Assembly: GCF_001657475.1 (NCBI RefSeq)
Contig: NZ_LXEY01000010.1
Span: 57,257-121,256, forward strand
DNA from: Enteractinococcus helveticum
Lineage (GTDB): Bacteria; Actinomycetota; Actinomycetes; Actinomycetales; Micrococcaceae
Direction: 5' to 3'
Length of the DNA stretch: 64,000 nucleotides
The stretch's first letter is position 1; each line of letters starts with the position of its first letter. The position numbers were made by a program, and so were the translations under genes. This document shows, piece by piece, positions 17,836 to 27,693 of the stretch. The notes below the pieces were generated by a model that made no database searches, was not told where the DNA came from, and saw only the letters and a program-made list of their open reading frames with translations.

Positions 17836-18269
17836 AGCATGCCTGCACAAATGTAGACGGGCCATGGGCTACCGGTGATCAACCAGCCGCTCTCGGCTTG
17901 GACCAGGTCAAATTGTTCTTGGTGCACAAAGGTATCAAAAAATGGTTCGCCGTAGCTGCCGATTTCCACAGATACGGTCGCGCGGTCGCCGTCGATGTTT
18001 GCTTGGAAGAGCGAGATCGCGGTGTCCTGCGGGTAGTAGGACTGCTCAAAATGGCTGACGTTGCACATCAGGGCGGGATCTAGGTGGCGCAGGGCTGCCG
18101 GATAGTCTTGGTCGACGACAGCCTGAACGTAGCTTTGTACGGTGGCTTCTGGTGAGTCAGGTGCCCACCGGGCGGTTTGGTCGCGATTGGCAAAGATCGC
18201 AGCAAGAATCGCCACGATCACGATCAGGCCCGTGATGACGGCGAGCACTACGTTGGACACCTGCTTCAT
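17832..18269 (-). CDS. Membrane-anchored protein of unknown function
   Basis: A 145-residue protein with one N-terminal membrane segment (VVLAVITGLIVIVAILAAIF) and an extracytoplasmic domain resembling small NTF2-like or DUF4878-type folds (VQSYVQAVVDQDYPAALRHL). No lipobox is present. Its stop overlaps the start of the polytopic membrane protein, so they likely act together. The ATG at 18269 was chosen because the frame upstream (to 18320) has no ribosome site. Confidence 0.7.
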   Translation of the reverse strand: MKQVSNVVLAVITGLIVIVAILAAIFANRDQTARWAPDSPEATVQSYVQAVVDQDYPAALRHLDPALMCNVSHFEQSYYPQDTAISLFQANIDGDRATVSVEIGSYGEPFFDTFVHQEQFDLVQAESGWLITGSPWPVYICAGML

Positions 18270-18391
18270 AACATTAAGTATCAGCCTGTGAGAGCCGGTT
18301 GGCAAGGGTATGAAGGTCACGGTTTAAGCGCCGCATCCCGGCTCCGGCAACGGTGGGGTTGCCCAGGGCCGGGATGGGTCGTTGACTAGGA

Positions 18392-19552
18392 TTAGAATTC
18401 GCGGGAGATGAGGTCTTTCATAACCTCGTTGGTGCCGGCGTAGATCTGTTGGACGCGGGCGCCAGCGTACATGCGGGCGATCGGATATTCCATCATGAAT
18501 CCATAGCCGCCCCACAGCTGCAAGCAGCGGTCGATGACGCTGTTTTGAACGTCCGTGGCCCAGTACTTTGCGGCCGAGGCCTGTTCGCTGGTCAACCGGC
18601 CGGCGTCGTGTTCTTTGATGCAGTAGTCAATGAACGTCTTGGCGGCCAGGGTTTCGGTGGCGCATTCGGCCAGCACGAATTTGGTGTTCTGAAAATCCAT
18701 GACTGTGTGCCCGAACAGTTGACGCTCTTTGGTGTAGGCGATGGTCTGGCGAACGGCAGCTTCTGCCTGTCCGACGCCGGAAATCGCCACGGCCAAACGT
18801 TCTTGCGGCAACTGCTGCATCAGTTGGATAAAACCTTGGCCTTCACCGGCTTCGCCACCCAGAATATTGGCGGCTGGCACTCGCATGTTGGTAAAGGACA
18901 GTTCGCGGGTGTCTTGGCCGTGTGCACCGAGTTTGGCCAGCACGCGACCGCGTTCGAAACCTTCCAGACCGTCGACTTCTGCTACGACCAATGAGATACC
19001 GCGGGCACCCGGCGCATCGCTGGTGCGGGTCACGATGATGACCAGCCCGGCTTGGGTGCCGTTGGTAATGAAGGTCTTGGAGCCGTTGATGATCAGGCCA
19101 TCGCCGTCGCGGGTCGCGTTGGTACGGATAGCTTTCAGGTCCGAGCCGGTGGTCGGTTCGGTCATAGCAATCGCACCGACCATTTCCCCGGAGGCCAGTT
19201 TGGGTAGCCAGCGCTGTTTTTGTTCTTCGGTGCCGTATTCCACAATGTACGGGGCCACAATGGTCGAGTGAATCGCATAACCCCAGGAGTCATCGCCCGC
19301 CAGGCCTTGTTCGTATAAGACGACGGCTTCGTGGCTGAAGTCGCCGCCACCGCCGCCGTATTCTTCCGGTACGGAGATGCATAACAGGCCGTTGTCGCCG
19401 GCCTTATTCCATAGGTCCCGGTCGACCTGGTGGTTTTCGGCGAAGCGTTCAGCGTGCGGTGTGATTTCGGTGGCCATGAATTCGTGGGCCATTTCGCGCA
19501 GATCGGAGTGTTCTTCGGTTTCCCAAATCGGATTGTAGTTGTCCAATATCAT
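18392..19552 (-). CDS. Acyl-CoA dehydrogenase
   Basis: A 386-residue protein with family signatures AIAMTEPTTGSDLKAIRTNA (flavin and substrate loop) and the C-terminal QLWGGYGFMMEYPIARMYAGAR. The catalytic glutamate expected near the C-terminus is not certain: the segment reads Y-A-G-T-N-E-V-M-K, where E is in the usual position. It oxidises acyl-CoA to enoyl-CoA and passes electrons to ETF. It is ten bases downstream of the cytochrome b protein gene and in one operon with etfB and etfA, so its electron acceptor is encoded alongside it. Confidence 0.9.
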   Translation of the reverse strand: MILDNYNPIWETEEHSDLREMAHEFMATEITPHAERFAENHQVDRDLWNKAGDNGLLCISVPEEYGGGGGDFSHEAVVLYEQGLAGDDSWGYAIHSTIVAPYIVEYGTEEQKQRWLPKLASGEMVGAIAMTEPTTGSDLKAIRTNATRDGDGLIINGSKTFITNGTQAGLVIIVTRTSDAPGARGISLVVAEVDGLEGFERGRVLAKLGAHGQDTRELSFTNMRVPAANILGGEAGEGQGFIQLMQQLPQERLAVAISGVGQAEAAVRQTIAYTKERQLFGHTVMDFQNTKFVLAECATETLAAKTFIDYCIKEHDAGRLTSEQASAAKYWATDVQNSVIDRCLQLWGGYGFMMEYPIARMYAGARVQQIYAGTNEVMKDLISREF

Positions 19553-19561
19553 AACTGTTCC

Positions 19562-21385
19562 TTAGCGGGTTGAGACCGTTCCGGTCTTTTCGGCTATTGG
19601 GGAGATAACAATCGGTTTGATCAGCCAAGCGACTCCGACGGTGACCGCGACCGACACGGCGAACACGGCAATGCCGATCCAGTCGCCGGCGTCGCGGGCG
19701 GTGAACATCATGTTCAGGTTGCGTAGCACTCCGGTGGTGAACACCAAGAATAGGTGCACGATGATGAACAGGATGAAGTAGACCATGGTGGCAAAGTGGA
19801 TGGTGCGGGCCACGGGTAATGGGAAGGCCTTATTAATGCCTTGGGCTTGTTGTGGCCACCAGGTCGACATGCGCAATCCGGTGAGCACCGCGATCGGGGC
19901 GGCAATGAATACCGTGACAAAATACGTCATGATCTGGAGCGCGTTGTAATAGATCCAGGCGTTTTCGGCCGGCCAGTCCAATGACACGTACTGGATGCCT
20001 GCCGAGACCAGGTTGGGGAAAATATCCCAGTTGGTGGGCACAATGCGCATCCAGTGCCCGGTGGCAAACACCATCACATAGAAGATCAGCCCGTTGAGCA
20101 CCCACAAGACGTTGAACGACTGGTGGATCCATTGCTGGATGGACACCTTGGCCGGGGTGTTCTTTTTGTTCGGCGAGTAGAATCCGCCCTGGTTGGCTGT
20201 CCAGTAGGCCTCGGGGCGTTCCTGGTTGCGGATCAACAATCCGGAGCGGATGACCATCACGATAATGAAAAAGTTAAAGAAGTGCTGCCACCCCACCCAA
20301 CCGGGAATCCCGGCCTGAACCCCGTCCGGATGGGTCGGTGTACCTTCGTAGGTGGCAATAAATTCCGCGACAGGATCCAAGGTGCGCAGCCACTGGGCGA
20401 GCAGGACCAGGCCGGCGGCCACCACCGCAACGCCCAACAACGTCAGCACCACTTTGGTGACCTTCGACAGTTCCTTCTTCGCAGGCTTGGCAGCGGCCGG
20501 TTCGGCAGTCTTGGCCGCCGGGGCTACCGGTTCTGGCATTTTGACTTGCGGCTGCGCTGGTGCTGCAGCGGGTTCCCCCATACGTTTCGGCGCTGAGGCA
20601 GCTGGTGCGCCCATGCGTTTGGGAGCGGGCTGCTCGGCAACGGGTTCAGCAACCGCGGCAGCATCGGGTACTGCCTCTGGTTCGGGTGCTGGCGCTTGCG
20701 CCACGGCAGGTGCAGTGGCTGGGTGACCGACTTTCAGGGGTTCCCAACCGTCCATGCGACGACGCGGCAGATCCTCGGTCACCGGAGCAGGCGCCGCCTG
20801 TGCAGCGGCTACCGGTGCTGTCGGCTCACCCACAGCAGCAACAGGCTGTTCAATGGCTTCTGCTGGAGCGGCACTCACCGCAGCAGGTGTCACGGCAGTG
20901 TCGTGTGCAACGGTCAACGGCTGCCAACCAGCCATCCGACGACGTGGCACATTCGGATCCTGAATCGGACCCGTTGGCGCGGCCGCTGGGACAGGTGCAA
21001 CCGTCTCGGACGAGGCGGCAACGTCGGCGTCGGCGACTGCTGGCGCACTCGGTGTCGTTGGATCGAACGTCTGAGCTGTAGGAGTTAGCGCCGGCGCAGC
21101 AGCTACTGGAGCTGCCGTGTTGGCGACGGTCAGCGGTTGCCAGCCGGCCATGCGACGTCGCGGGATATGTTCATCCTGGATGACACCGTTGGTCTGGACT
21201 GGTTCGGCCCGGGGCACAGCAGCTTGTGGTGGTGCCGCGGTTGGCTGTTCGACGACAGGTTGTTCTGCGACAGGTGTGGCAGCCGAGGTAACGGGTTCAG
21301 GTTCAACTGCGGGCGTGGGCTGCGCTGGGGCGTCGGTGTTTTCGACGGCCAGTGGCTGCCATCCAAGCATGCGACGTTTTGCCAT
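19562..21385 (-). CDS. Cytochrome b-type membrane protein with N-terminal RRRMxGWQPL repeats
   Basis: The 607-residue protein has two halves. Residues 1-300 are Ala/Pro/Glu-rich and carry the motif R-R-R-M-x-G-W-x-P-L-x-V four times (about residues 4, 76, 148 and 208), then two degenerate P-K-R-M-G copies near 255 and 266. Residues 310-600 hold five or six membrane helices with His residues suited to haem ([43 protein letters not shown]), as in the cytochrome b subunits of formate dehydrogenases. It lies between etfA and acyl-CoA dehydrogenase, so it may carry electrons from ETF to the quinone pool; no flavin or Fe-S motif is seen in it. That role is inference. Confidence 0.8.
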   Translation of the reverse strand: MAKRRMLGWQPLAVENTDAPAQPTPAVEPEPVTSAATPVAEQPVVEQPTAAPPQAAVPRAEPVQTNGVIQDEHIPRRRMAGWQPLTVANTAAPVAAAPALTPTAQTFDPTTPSAPAVADADVAASSETVAPVPAAAPTGPIQDPNVPRRRMAGWQPLTVAHDTAVTPAAVSAAPAEAIEQPVAAVGEPTAPVAAAQAAPAPVTEDLPRRRMDGWEPLKVGHPATAPAVAQAPAPEPEAVPDAAAVAEPVAEQPAPKRMGAPAASAPKRMGEPAAAPAQPQVKMPEPVAPAAKTAEPAAAKPAKKELSKVTKVVLTLLGVAVVAAGLVLLAQWLRTLDPVAEFIATYEGTPTHPDGVQAGIPGWVGWQHFFNFFIIVMVIRSGLLIRNQERPEAYWTANQGGFYSPNKKNTPAKVSIQQWIHQSFNVLWVLNGLIFYVMVFATGHWMRIVPTNWDIFPNLVSAGIQYVSLDWPAENAWIYYNALQIMTYFVTVFIAAPIAVLTGLRMSTWWPQQAQGINKAFPLPVARTIHFATMVYFILFIIVHLFLVFTTGVLRNLNMMFTARDAGDWIGIAVFAVSVAVTVGVAWLIKPIVISPIAEKTGTVSTR

Positions 21386-21390
21386 GGGTA

Positions 21391-22338
21391 TCAGCTTTTA
21401 CGGGCTTTGAGTTCGTCAACAACTTTGGGCAGGACCTCAAAGAGGTCACCGACCACACCGAAGTCGGCCACATCAAAGATGGGCGCATCAGTGTCCTTGT
21501 TGATCGCAATAATGGTTTTGGCCGTTTGCATCCCGGCGAGGTGCTGGATGGCACCAGAAATGCCCACGGCAATATACAAGTCCGGGGACACCGAGACCCC
21601 AGTCTGGCCGACCTGCAGGTTATGCGGCACATACCCGGAATCCACCGCGGCACGCGAAGCCCCGATGGCCGCATTGAACTGATCGGCCAAGTCTTCAATG
21701 AGCTGGAAGTTCTCTTCCGATCCCACCCCACGACCACCCGAGACCACCACCGAAGCAGCCGTCAATGCCGGACGATCAGATGCGGCATCGGTTGCTTCGA
21801 TCGACACGATCGACGCCCCTGGTCCAGTGGTCACTTGCGCATCCGAGGTCACCACCTGTGGGCTCTCCACAGCTTGGGCGCGATCAGCGATCGCCCCCGG
21901 ACGGATCGTGGCGATCATCAGCCCGCCTTCCACGGTGGATTCGGTGTTGTAATCGCCACCGAATACCGCATGTTGCACCACGGGTTCTTGGCCGTCAGCG
22001 TCCCAGTACAGCCCGGTGGCATCGGCGGCCACCGCGCCCTTGGCAGCAATGGCAAGCCGCCCAGCAATCGCGGCATTGACCGGGGTATGCGAGGTGAGCA
22101 GCAGCGAGGCACCATAGTGCTGCACCGCGGCAACACCAGCAGCAACATCAGCCGTACCCAGCTGATCGGCCGGGCCTTGGTGAACAAAAATTTCGGTAGC
22201 ACCGGCCGCCCCCAGGGCGGCAACGGTCTCGGCATCCGGGGTGGCAGTCACCACAGCGACCGGGTCACCAATGGTAGCGGCGGCACCCAGTATTTCGGCA
22301 GGATCAGTGTTGGCTACAAGCGCTAGCACTTTCGACAC
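21391..22338 (-). CDS. etfA: Electron transfer flavoprotein subunit alpha
   Basis: A 315-residue protein with the C-terminal ETF-alpha FAD-binding signature: [25 protein letters not shown] and [13 protein letters not shown]. With EtfB it forms a soluble heterodimer that takes electrons from acyl-CoA dehydrogenases. It follows etfB by 14 bases and precedes the cytochrome b protein by five, so it sits in the middle of a tight four-gene operon. Confidence 0.95.
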   Translation of the reverse strand: MSKVLALVANTDPAEILGAAATIGDPVAVVTATPDAETVAALGAAGATEIFVHQGPADQLGTADVAAGVAAVQHYGASLLLTSHTPVNAAIAGRLAIAAKGAVAADATGLYWDADGQEPVVQHAVFGGDYNTESTVEGGLMIATIRPGAIADRAQAVESPQVVTSDAQVTTGPGASIVSIEATDAASDRPALTAASVVVSGGRGVGSEENFQLIEDLADQFNAAIGASRAAVDSGYVPHNLQVGQTGVSVSPDLYIAVGISGAIQHLAGMQTAKTIIAINKDTDAPIFDVADFGVVGDLFEVLPKVVDELKARKS

Positions 22339-22352
22339 GATACAGACTCTCC

Positions 22353-23123
22353 TTAGATCAGATGCCGGGCGGCGAGGAAATCGACTAATTCGGTAGCGGC
22401 AGTCTCGCCGGACACCTTTTGTCCGGCTTCCCGCGGCGGACGCTCCGCGGCCGAAACCATCACATTGCGCACATAGGCCGCCTCGGGACCCGCAGCCAAG
22501 CCCAGCTGTTCGGCCGTGGTCACGGTAATGTCTTTCTTCTTGGCCTCACGAATCGCTTTGAAGTTTGGCAGCTTGGGCTCCCCGGCCTTTTCCGTCAGCG
22601 ACACAATCACCGGCGTAGGCGCCGACAGGGTCAGCTTTTCCGCTTCGGTATTAGCCACCGCCGTCACCGTACCGTCAGTCACTTCCAGCGAATCAGCCGC
22701 CACAATATGCGGGCGCCCCAGCATCTCGGCCATCATCGCCGGGACCATCCCACCGGCGCCATCCGTGGAAGCCGCACCGGACAACACCAGATCAGCATCC
22801 TTGACTGCTGCGGCCAGCACGCGCGCGGTCTGGACCATATCCGACCCCGCCAGAGCATCATCCACAATATGCACCGCCCGATCAGCAGCCAGCGCCAAGA
22901 CCTTACGAATCGCCTTATCCGCACCGGCCGGACCCATCGTCACCGACACCACCTCGGTAGCCGTGCCATCCTTCTTCAGCTCGGCAGCCACTGCAGCGAC
23001 CCGTTCATCAATCTCATCTACGACATTCTCAGAAGCTTCCCGAGCCAACATGCCGGTATCCAACGCGATCTGACGCTTCTCATAGGTGTCCGGCACCTGC
23101 TTGACGAGCACTACAACTTTCAT
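22353..23123 (-). CDS. etfB: Electron transfer flavoprotein subunit beta
   Basis: A 256-residue protein beginning [19 protein letters not shown] and carrying [17 protein letters not shown], and the ETF-beta signature region [10 protein letters not shown]. It binds AMP and pairs with EtfA. It is the first gene of the leftward operon etfB-etfA-cytochrome b-acyl-CoA dehydrogenase, divergent from the TetR gene; a clear dyad in the gap suggests repression by that regulator. Confidence 0.95.
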   Translation of the reverse strand: MKVVVLVKQVPDTYEKRQIALDTGMLAREASENVVDEIDERVAAVAAELKKDGTATEVVSVTMGPAGADKAIRKVLALAADRAVHIVDDALAGSDMVQTARVLAAAVKDADLVLSGAASTDGAGGMVPAMMAEMLGRPHIVAADSLEVTDGTVTAVANTEAEKLTLSAPTPVIVSLTEKAGEPKLPNFKAIREAKKKDITVTTAEQLGLAAGPEAAYVRNVMVSAAERPPREAGQKVSGETAATELVDFLAARHLI

Positions 23124-23167
23124 TTACACCTCATCATGATGACAGAGTGACGACGTTCACTGGGACT

Positions 23168-23186
23168 GTATATTCGTACAATATAC
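23168..23186. promoter_or_regulatory. TetR-type operator between etfB and tetR
   Basis: GTATATTCGTACAATATAC is a perfect 7-bp inverted repeat with a 5-base spacer; CGTACAAT recurs twelve bases on (23187-23194). It lies midway between the divergent starts at 23123 and 23266, the expected place for an operator controlling both. Confidence 0.65.
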
Positions 23187-23265
23187 CGTACAATTTAGAC
23201 GTCCAGAAGAGCTCGAGAGTTACCTTCCGCGTGACTCCCAACACCCATCTTACAAAGGTCTCCGC

Positions 23266-23853
23266 ATGTCCAATCCCGCTATCAACGCAGATCTGACGGC
23301 CAAAGCTCGCATTCGCCAGGTCGCCCTCGAATTATTTGCGCTCAACGGTTCTGACGGAACCTCTATGCGAGCCATTTCATCACGGGCAGGGGTGACCGTG
23401 GGGCTCATTACCCACCACTTCGGGACCAAAGCTGGACTCATTCAAGCCGTCGAGGACGATCTTCTGGATGGTATTGCCAACGCGATCGCCTATCAAGAAT
23501 CCGATGAAAGTGTGGACGGCGTCGTCAGAAAACTCGACCAACGACTACTAGACCACATTGACGACAACCCACTGGTTGCCGCATATCTGCGCCGCATGAT
23601 GCTCATCGAGGGCAATGGGGCCGGATCAGATCTGACCGAACGCTTCACCCGGCTGGCACTGCGACAGATTCAGGATTTGCGACGTCGTGGGATTGCTTCG
23701 ACGTCGCGCGAACCGGAAGACCAAGTCATGCAGGTCATGCTCGTGCAACTCGGCCAGGTGCTAATGCAACCGTTTGTTGATCAGATTGCCGGGAATTTAG
23801 ATCGCGATCCGCAGCGCTATCAACTCAGTTTGCGCAAGACCCGCAGCGCATAA
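23266..23853 (+). CDS. TetR-family transcriptional regulator
   Basis: A 195-residue protein with an N-terminal TetR helix-turn-helix (ALELFALNGSDGTSMRAISS, then A-G-V-T-V-G-L-I-T-H-H-F-G-T-K) and an all-helical ligand domain. It is divergent from etfB, with a dyad in the gap. The natural reading is an acyl-CoA or fatty-acid-responsive repressor of the etf/acyl-CoA dehydrogenase operon; the ligand is inference. Confidence 0.9.
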   Translation: MSNPAINADLTAKARIRQVALELFALNGSDGTSMRAISSRAGVTVGLITHHFGTKAGLIQAVEDDLLDGIANAIAYQESDESVDGVVRKLDQRLLDHIDDNPLVAAYLRRMMLIEGNGAGSDLTERFTRLALRQIQDLRRRGIASTSREPEDQVMQVMLVQLGQVLMQPFVDQIAGNLDRDPQRYQLSLRKTRSA

Positions 23854-23943
23854 ACTTACCGCTGAAACAGTACAACTGTGGTTATTCCACTGGGTTTCGC
23901 ATCAACACTTTGTTACGCGCGGCATCTCGCGCTCGAGGTTGCA

Positions 23944-24228
23944 TTAGGCCCGGGCTCTGCGGTCTCGGCGCATTGCACGAATGATGCGGCGCAGCAGATC
24001 CGCAAGGAGCACTACTGCGATGGCAAACGATATCCAGGCAATGAAATCAGGTTGGCCCCCGGCTATCAGAAACCTGACGCCGACAAATAGCACCAGGAGA
24101 AATCCAACTGTTTCGGCCAGGATGCCGAAATACCCTAATCTGGTGGCGGATAGCCCGCGCTCGGGATCTTGGGGTGATGTGGTGTTGTCATGGGGCGATA
24201 CTGTGTCTTCTTCTTCATGGGAACTCAT
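23944..24228 (-). CDS. Small two-helix membrane protein
   Basis: A 94-residue protein with a polar N-terminus, two membrane helices (about residues 32-55 and 63-80) and a basic tail. The segment D-P-E-R-G-L-S-A-T-R-L-G-Y-F resembles D-P-E-Q-G-R-S-A-T-R-M-G-F-F in the small membrane protein at 27694, so the two are paralogues. Both lie beside hmp sequence. Function unknown. Confidence 0.65.
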   Translation of the reverse strand: MSSHEEEDTVSPHDNTTSPQDPERGLSATRLGYFGILAETVGFLLVLFVGVRFLIAGGQPDFIAWISFAIAVVLLADLLRRIIRAMRRDRRARA

Positions 24229-24357
24229 AGGTCTCACCTCCAGACAATGGATGCCCTTGGCCCCACGCTAACGGGTATGGCCAACTGTGTGAAGAGGTCT
24301 GTGCAGAACGTTGTGCACACCTCTTGACAGTGGAGTAAATATGGCCAGAAGACCCTG

Positions 24358-24441
24358 CACCCCAAGGTCCTGGCAGCATCGGTGGTCTCGCTTGCGGTGC
24401 ACCTCATGAACCCGGAGGCCCCCGATTTCGCCCAAGACCCG
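24358..24441 (+). pseudogene. hmp (flavohemoprotein) globin-domain fragment
   Basis: The frame reads HPKVLAASVVSLAVHLMNPE then A-P-D-F, which aligns without gaps to residues 55-77 of the intact Hmp at 26323 (PKALAASVVAFAVHLINPD). The nucleotide match is also close. No start, haem His region or reductase domains follow, so this is a leftover of a second hmp copy. Confidence 0.75.
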
Positions 24442-24974
24442 GAGCTAAGTAGAACTGTTCATTGTTCGTCGCAAATCCCGCTACGCCTATGAAGGCTTCG
24501 GTACATCTGCCCACTTCCGGGCGATGCACTATGTACTGCGCGGAAGTTTCGTGCACCCTGTTCACAGGGCGCATCTAGCGTGACCTCAAGCCGGAAAGCT
24601 GTTTTCGGTTGCCTCACCGCACACATGCTCGGCACTATCTCAGCATGACCTCGAGGTCGCAGAGCGCGTAGATAACGACACCGGTCACTGAGCCTGCTGG
24701 CTAAAACATGAAGAAACAGCACATAAATATTCATACCATCTCATAACATCCGGCAAATGGTAGCGTAGGAGCTTGGCAAGGGTAGCGTAGGCGCTAAAAC
24801 GACAGATCATGAGTTAGCTGGCAACTTTGAGCGCATATGAAAACTGGATGTTCGAGTCGTTGCAAGACTTAACCTTGGATCTCAAGGGAAATCTTAGTGA
24901 TTGATGATCGTGAGCGAGCCGTCACTGTGAGAAAATAGCCCACAGGACACGCAGAATGCTGATGAAAGGCCAAT
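24442..24974. other. Intergenic stretch without clear gene
   Basis: A 91-codon minus-strand frame (24459-24734) lacks similarity or a ribosome site. GGTAGCGTAGG occurs twice (near 24760 and 24780) as a short direct repeat. A short plus-strand frame near 24458 may be another remnant but I cannot identify it. Confidence 0.4.
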
Positions 24975-26102
24975 GTGATAACTGCCGAGGAAAATGCTGC
25001 ACTAGACCTCGCAGCCGCCGTTAAGCACGACCTCGTCGAATTCGGTCTCTCTGACAAATTGGCTAGACACTTACGCAAGTGCCTTCGGAGCGTGGCCGGT
25101 CAGTACACCTCCCCAGATCAACTCGGTGTCGCGGCGATGGAGCAGCTGTTATTTGAATATGAATTTGACGATGGCACGACCGTCATCGATCGTTTTCTTC
25201 AGGAAAGTTCGCTCAATGACAGCAAGCGCGAGATGATCCAGGGCTTCGCTGCAGGTGTTGACAGCATCTATGAAGTGCTGCCTGACCGTTCACAGAGTCC
25301 GCGGGATTTCACCGTTCGGTGCTGTGTCTCCGATTTGGAGCATCGGGTTGCCCCAACGCTAGAAGACGCCATGCAGAACCTTGCCCCTGGCACATTCTTA
25401 GTCGGACGACTCAACCCCGTTGCTGGCACTGATCTGTGGACACCCAGTGGTGACACGGCCTTGCTACCGGCTTCGGCACGCCCTGAGATGGCAGAAGCAG
25501 CCCTTCAATTAGCAGTTGAGCAACCCTGGAAGACTTACCGCAATCCGGAGCGATATCGCAAGGCACTCGAGCACACGGAACAGTTGCACCAACGGTTTAT
25601 CGACCTGCACGCCTCGGACATGGTGTCAACGACCGGCCAGGAATTAGCGGAACTCTATGCTGAGGCAAGTGTCATAGACGGTATTGCCGACGAAGACGCC
25701 CTGGCTGCCGCTCGGGACATGTCGCGTCGCACGATCACAGAATCACACCTTGTTGACGAACCCCAGGTCACGTTAGTCAGCCACCCGATTGCAGGGTTCG
25801 GGTTCTATGTCAGGCTTGACGACGTGAACCGCGCACTACACGACGGCAACGCGGCAACAACTTCCGACCTGGACATACTGACCGAATATCTCCAAGACCC
25901 CGACATCCCCCAGTGGCTTCTTCATCGCCTCATCATCGAGAACCTGCCAACATCGCAAGAGGCTCTCCAACGCGTATTGGGCAAACCCAACTTCTCCTGG
26001 GAGCGTGACGGTGAATCCTGGCTGGCCTCCTGTCCCGGAGATCCAGAACCGGGCTGCAATCATTCGATTGCCCCGTCAATCTACGTGGAATCCATCAGCT
26101 GA
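24975..26102 (+). CDS. Hypothetical cytosolic protein
   Basis: A 375-residue acidic, mostly helical protein without signal peptide or membrane segment. The start is GTG with GAAAGG upstream. Features: a cysteine pair (C-C-V-S near residue 116), a TYRNPERYRKALEH segment near 195 and a C-terminal S-C-P-G-D-P-E-P-G-C-N-H stretch whose two Cys and His could bind metal. No family recognised. It is 220 bases upstream of hmp with a hairpin between them. Confidence 0.7.
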   Translation: MITAEENAALDLAAAVKHDLVEFGLSDKLARHLRKCLRSVAGQYTSPDQLGVAAMEQLLFEYEFDDGTTVIDRFLQESSLNDSKREMIQGFAAGVDSIYEVLPDRSQSPRDFTVRCCVSDLEHRVAPTLEDAMQNLAPGTFLVGRLNPVAGTDLWTPSGDTALLPASARPEMAEAALQLAVEQPWKTYRNPERYRKALEHTEQLHQRFIDLHASDMVSTTGQELAELYAEASVIDGIADEDALAAARDMSRRTITESHLVDEPQVTLVSHPIAGFGFYVRLDDVNRALHDGNAATTSDLDILTEYLQDPDIPQWLLHRLIIENLPTSQEALQRVLGKPNFSWERDGESWLASCPGDPEPGCNHSIAPSIYVESIS

Positions 26103-26195
26103 CCGCGGTAGAGCTACCAGCTGGGCGGGGCAGACTGTGCCAGCATTTTTCGAAGATTGTCGAAGAACGCAGGAAACCCAAGCCTGAGCTGACAT

Positions 26196-26213
26196 CGCGG
26201 TTTGAGAACCGCG
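26196..26213. promoter_or_regulatory. Perfect hairpin between hypothetical gene and hmp
   Basis: CGCGGTTTGAGAACCGCG is a 7-bp perfect stem with a TGAG loop, without a T run after it. It may be a weak terminator of the gene before it or an operator for hmp. Confidence 0.35.
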
Positions 26214-26259
26214 GGATTAAACACGGTGGAAACGGCTGCAAGGAAACCGGCTCCTGGAT

Positions 26260-26302
26260 GACAATGATCTTACGTTCGAACCCCGCACCACGGGTCATTG
26301 TC
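26260..26302 (+). promoter_or_regulatory. Inverted repeat in the hmp leader
   Basis: GACAATGA (26260-26267) and TCATTGTC (26295-26302) are perfectly complementary and end just before the AAAAGGAG ribosome site of hmp. It could be an operator half-site pair or an RNA stem near the ribosome site. Confidence 0.4.
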
Positions 26303-26322
26303 CAAAAGGAGCTGAACCGACC

Positions 26323-27537
26323 ATGAAACTGTCACCAGAATCTGAAGCAGTGGTCAAAGAAACCGCCGGCGTCGTCGCAGAAATTGCCGATGATGCCACC
26401 GTGATTTTCTATCGCGACATGTTCGAGGCACACCCCGAACTGCTCAATGTCTTCAACGTAGCCAACCAAGCGATCGGCGAGCAGCCCAAGGCCCTGGCGG
26501 CTTCGGTGGTGGCGTTTGCGGTGCACCTCATTAACCCGGATGCCCCGGATTTCACGCCGATCATGCAGCGCATTGCCCACAAACACGTCTCGCTGGGCAT
26601 CAGCCCCGAACAATATCTGATCGTTGGGCACTACCTGCTGGGTGCCGTGGCCAAAGTACTCGGCGACGCCGCAACCCCAGAAATTGCCGCCGCTTGGGAT
26701 GAGGTCTATTGGCTGTTTGCCACCGCCCTGATTGCCGAAGAGGCCCGCCTGTATGCCAATGCCGGAACCGATCCGAAGGTTCCCTACCGCCCGTATCGTG
26801 TGGTGGAGCGCTTTGAGGAATCCGATGAGGTCTTTTCACTGCTGCTCTCCCCCGTCGACGGCGTTGTGCCTGGCCACTACACGGGACAGTATGTTTCGAT
26901 TGCTGTGGATCTGCCAGACGGTCGTCGTCAACCGCGCCAGTACACGATCTCTTCCGGTCCGCGCGGCGACTCCCTGCGCGTCACCATCAAACGCGTGCGC
27001 GGCGTCAACGGTGCTCCCGATGGTCGAGTGTCGGGGTGGCTGCATGAAAACGCGACCCCCGGCACGATTCTGGATGTCTCCCAGCCGGCCGGCGACGTCA
27101 TTTTGGATGAAACCGACAAGCCACTCGTGCTGGTCTCGGCGGGGATTGGTATTACGCCGGTTGCGGCGATCATGGAGGATTTGTCGCGCCGTCAACCCGA
27201 GCGCACGGTCCGGTTATTCCACGCGGATAAAACGCACGCTCACCACGCACTGTATGACGGGCTGCGCCGTCAGGTGCTTGCGATGCCGGATGCTCGCGCG
27301 CAGAACTGGTACGAGGAGGGCGCAGAAGAGGCTCCGACCCTGCACCCTGCGCGTCCCGGATTCATGGATTTATCCGACGTCGAACTGCCCGAGAACGCCG
27401 AGGTGTTCATGTGCGGTCCGCTACCGTTCATGCAGATCGCACGCAAGACCCTGATGGACCAGGGTGTGCCGTCTGAATCGATTCACTACGAGGTGTTCGG
27501 CCCGGATATGTGGGCCCAGAACCCAGCCAACGCTTAG
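26323..27537 (+). CDS. hmp: Flavohemoprotein, nitric oxide dioxygenase
   Basis: The 404-residue protein has the full Hmp layout: globin domain (about 1-140) with proximal haem His88 in H-K-H-V-S-L-G, FAD-binding domain with RQYTISSGPRGD near residue 205, and NAD-binding domain with V-S-A-G-I-G-I-T-P-V and F-M-C-G-P-L-P-F-M. It converts NO and O2 to nitrate with NAD(P)H in the cytosol. AAGGAG precedes the ATG. A strong hairpin follows the gene. The SufR-like gene nearby may be its regulator. Confidence 0.96.
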   Translation: MKLSPESEAVVKETAGVVAEIADDATVIFYRDMFEAHPELLNVFNVANQAIGEQPKALAASVVAFAVHLINPDAPDFTPIMQRIAHKHVSLGISPEQYLIVGHYLLGAVAKVLGDAATPEIAAAWDEVYWLFATALIAEEARLYANAGTDPKVPYRPYRVVERFEESDEVFSLLLSPVDGVVPGHYTGQYVSIAVDLPDGRRQPRQYTISSGPRGDSLRVTIKRVRGVNGAPDGRVSGWLHENATPGTILDVSQPAGDVILDETDKPLVLVSAGIGITPVAAIMEDLSRRQPERTVRLFHADKTHAHHALYDGLRRQVLAMPDARAQNWYEEGAEEAPTLHPARPGFMDLSDVELPENAEVFMCGPLPFMQIARKTLMDQGVPSESIHYEVFGPDMWAQNPANA

Positions 27538-27554
27538 ACCTGGCAAGCTCGCGG

Positions 27555-27594
27555 TTTCGGCCGCCTCGGCAGCACGCTGCTGGGGCGGCCGAAA
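27555..27594 (+). terminator. Hairpin after hmp
   Basis: TTTCGGCCGCC and GGCGGCCGAAA form an 11-bp perfect stem; the inner GCAGC/GCTGC extends it. It starts 17 bases after the hmp stop. The T run is poor, so termination strength is uncertain. Confidence 0.6.
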
Positions 27595-27693
27595 GCTCAG
27601 GCAGCCAGGAATCACCATAGCGAGCAGAGGCCTCAGGGGGTAGCGTAAGAACCACGAGGACCAAGTTTTCTTGGTGGCCATGACCAGCGAAAG

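Noticed and set aside
20560..21400. Plus-strand Ala/Gly-rich genes opposite the cytochrome b protein
   Set aside because: Open frames are by-products of the Ala/Pro-rich repeats on the coding strand.
24459..24734. 91-codon minus-strand gene
   Set aside because: No ribosome site, no similarity, unusual composition (many Arg and Ser).
24755..24800. CRISPR or tandem repeat array
   Set aside because: Only two copies of GGTAGCGTAGG with a 9-base gap; no further units.
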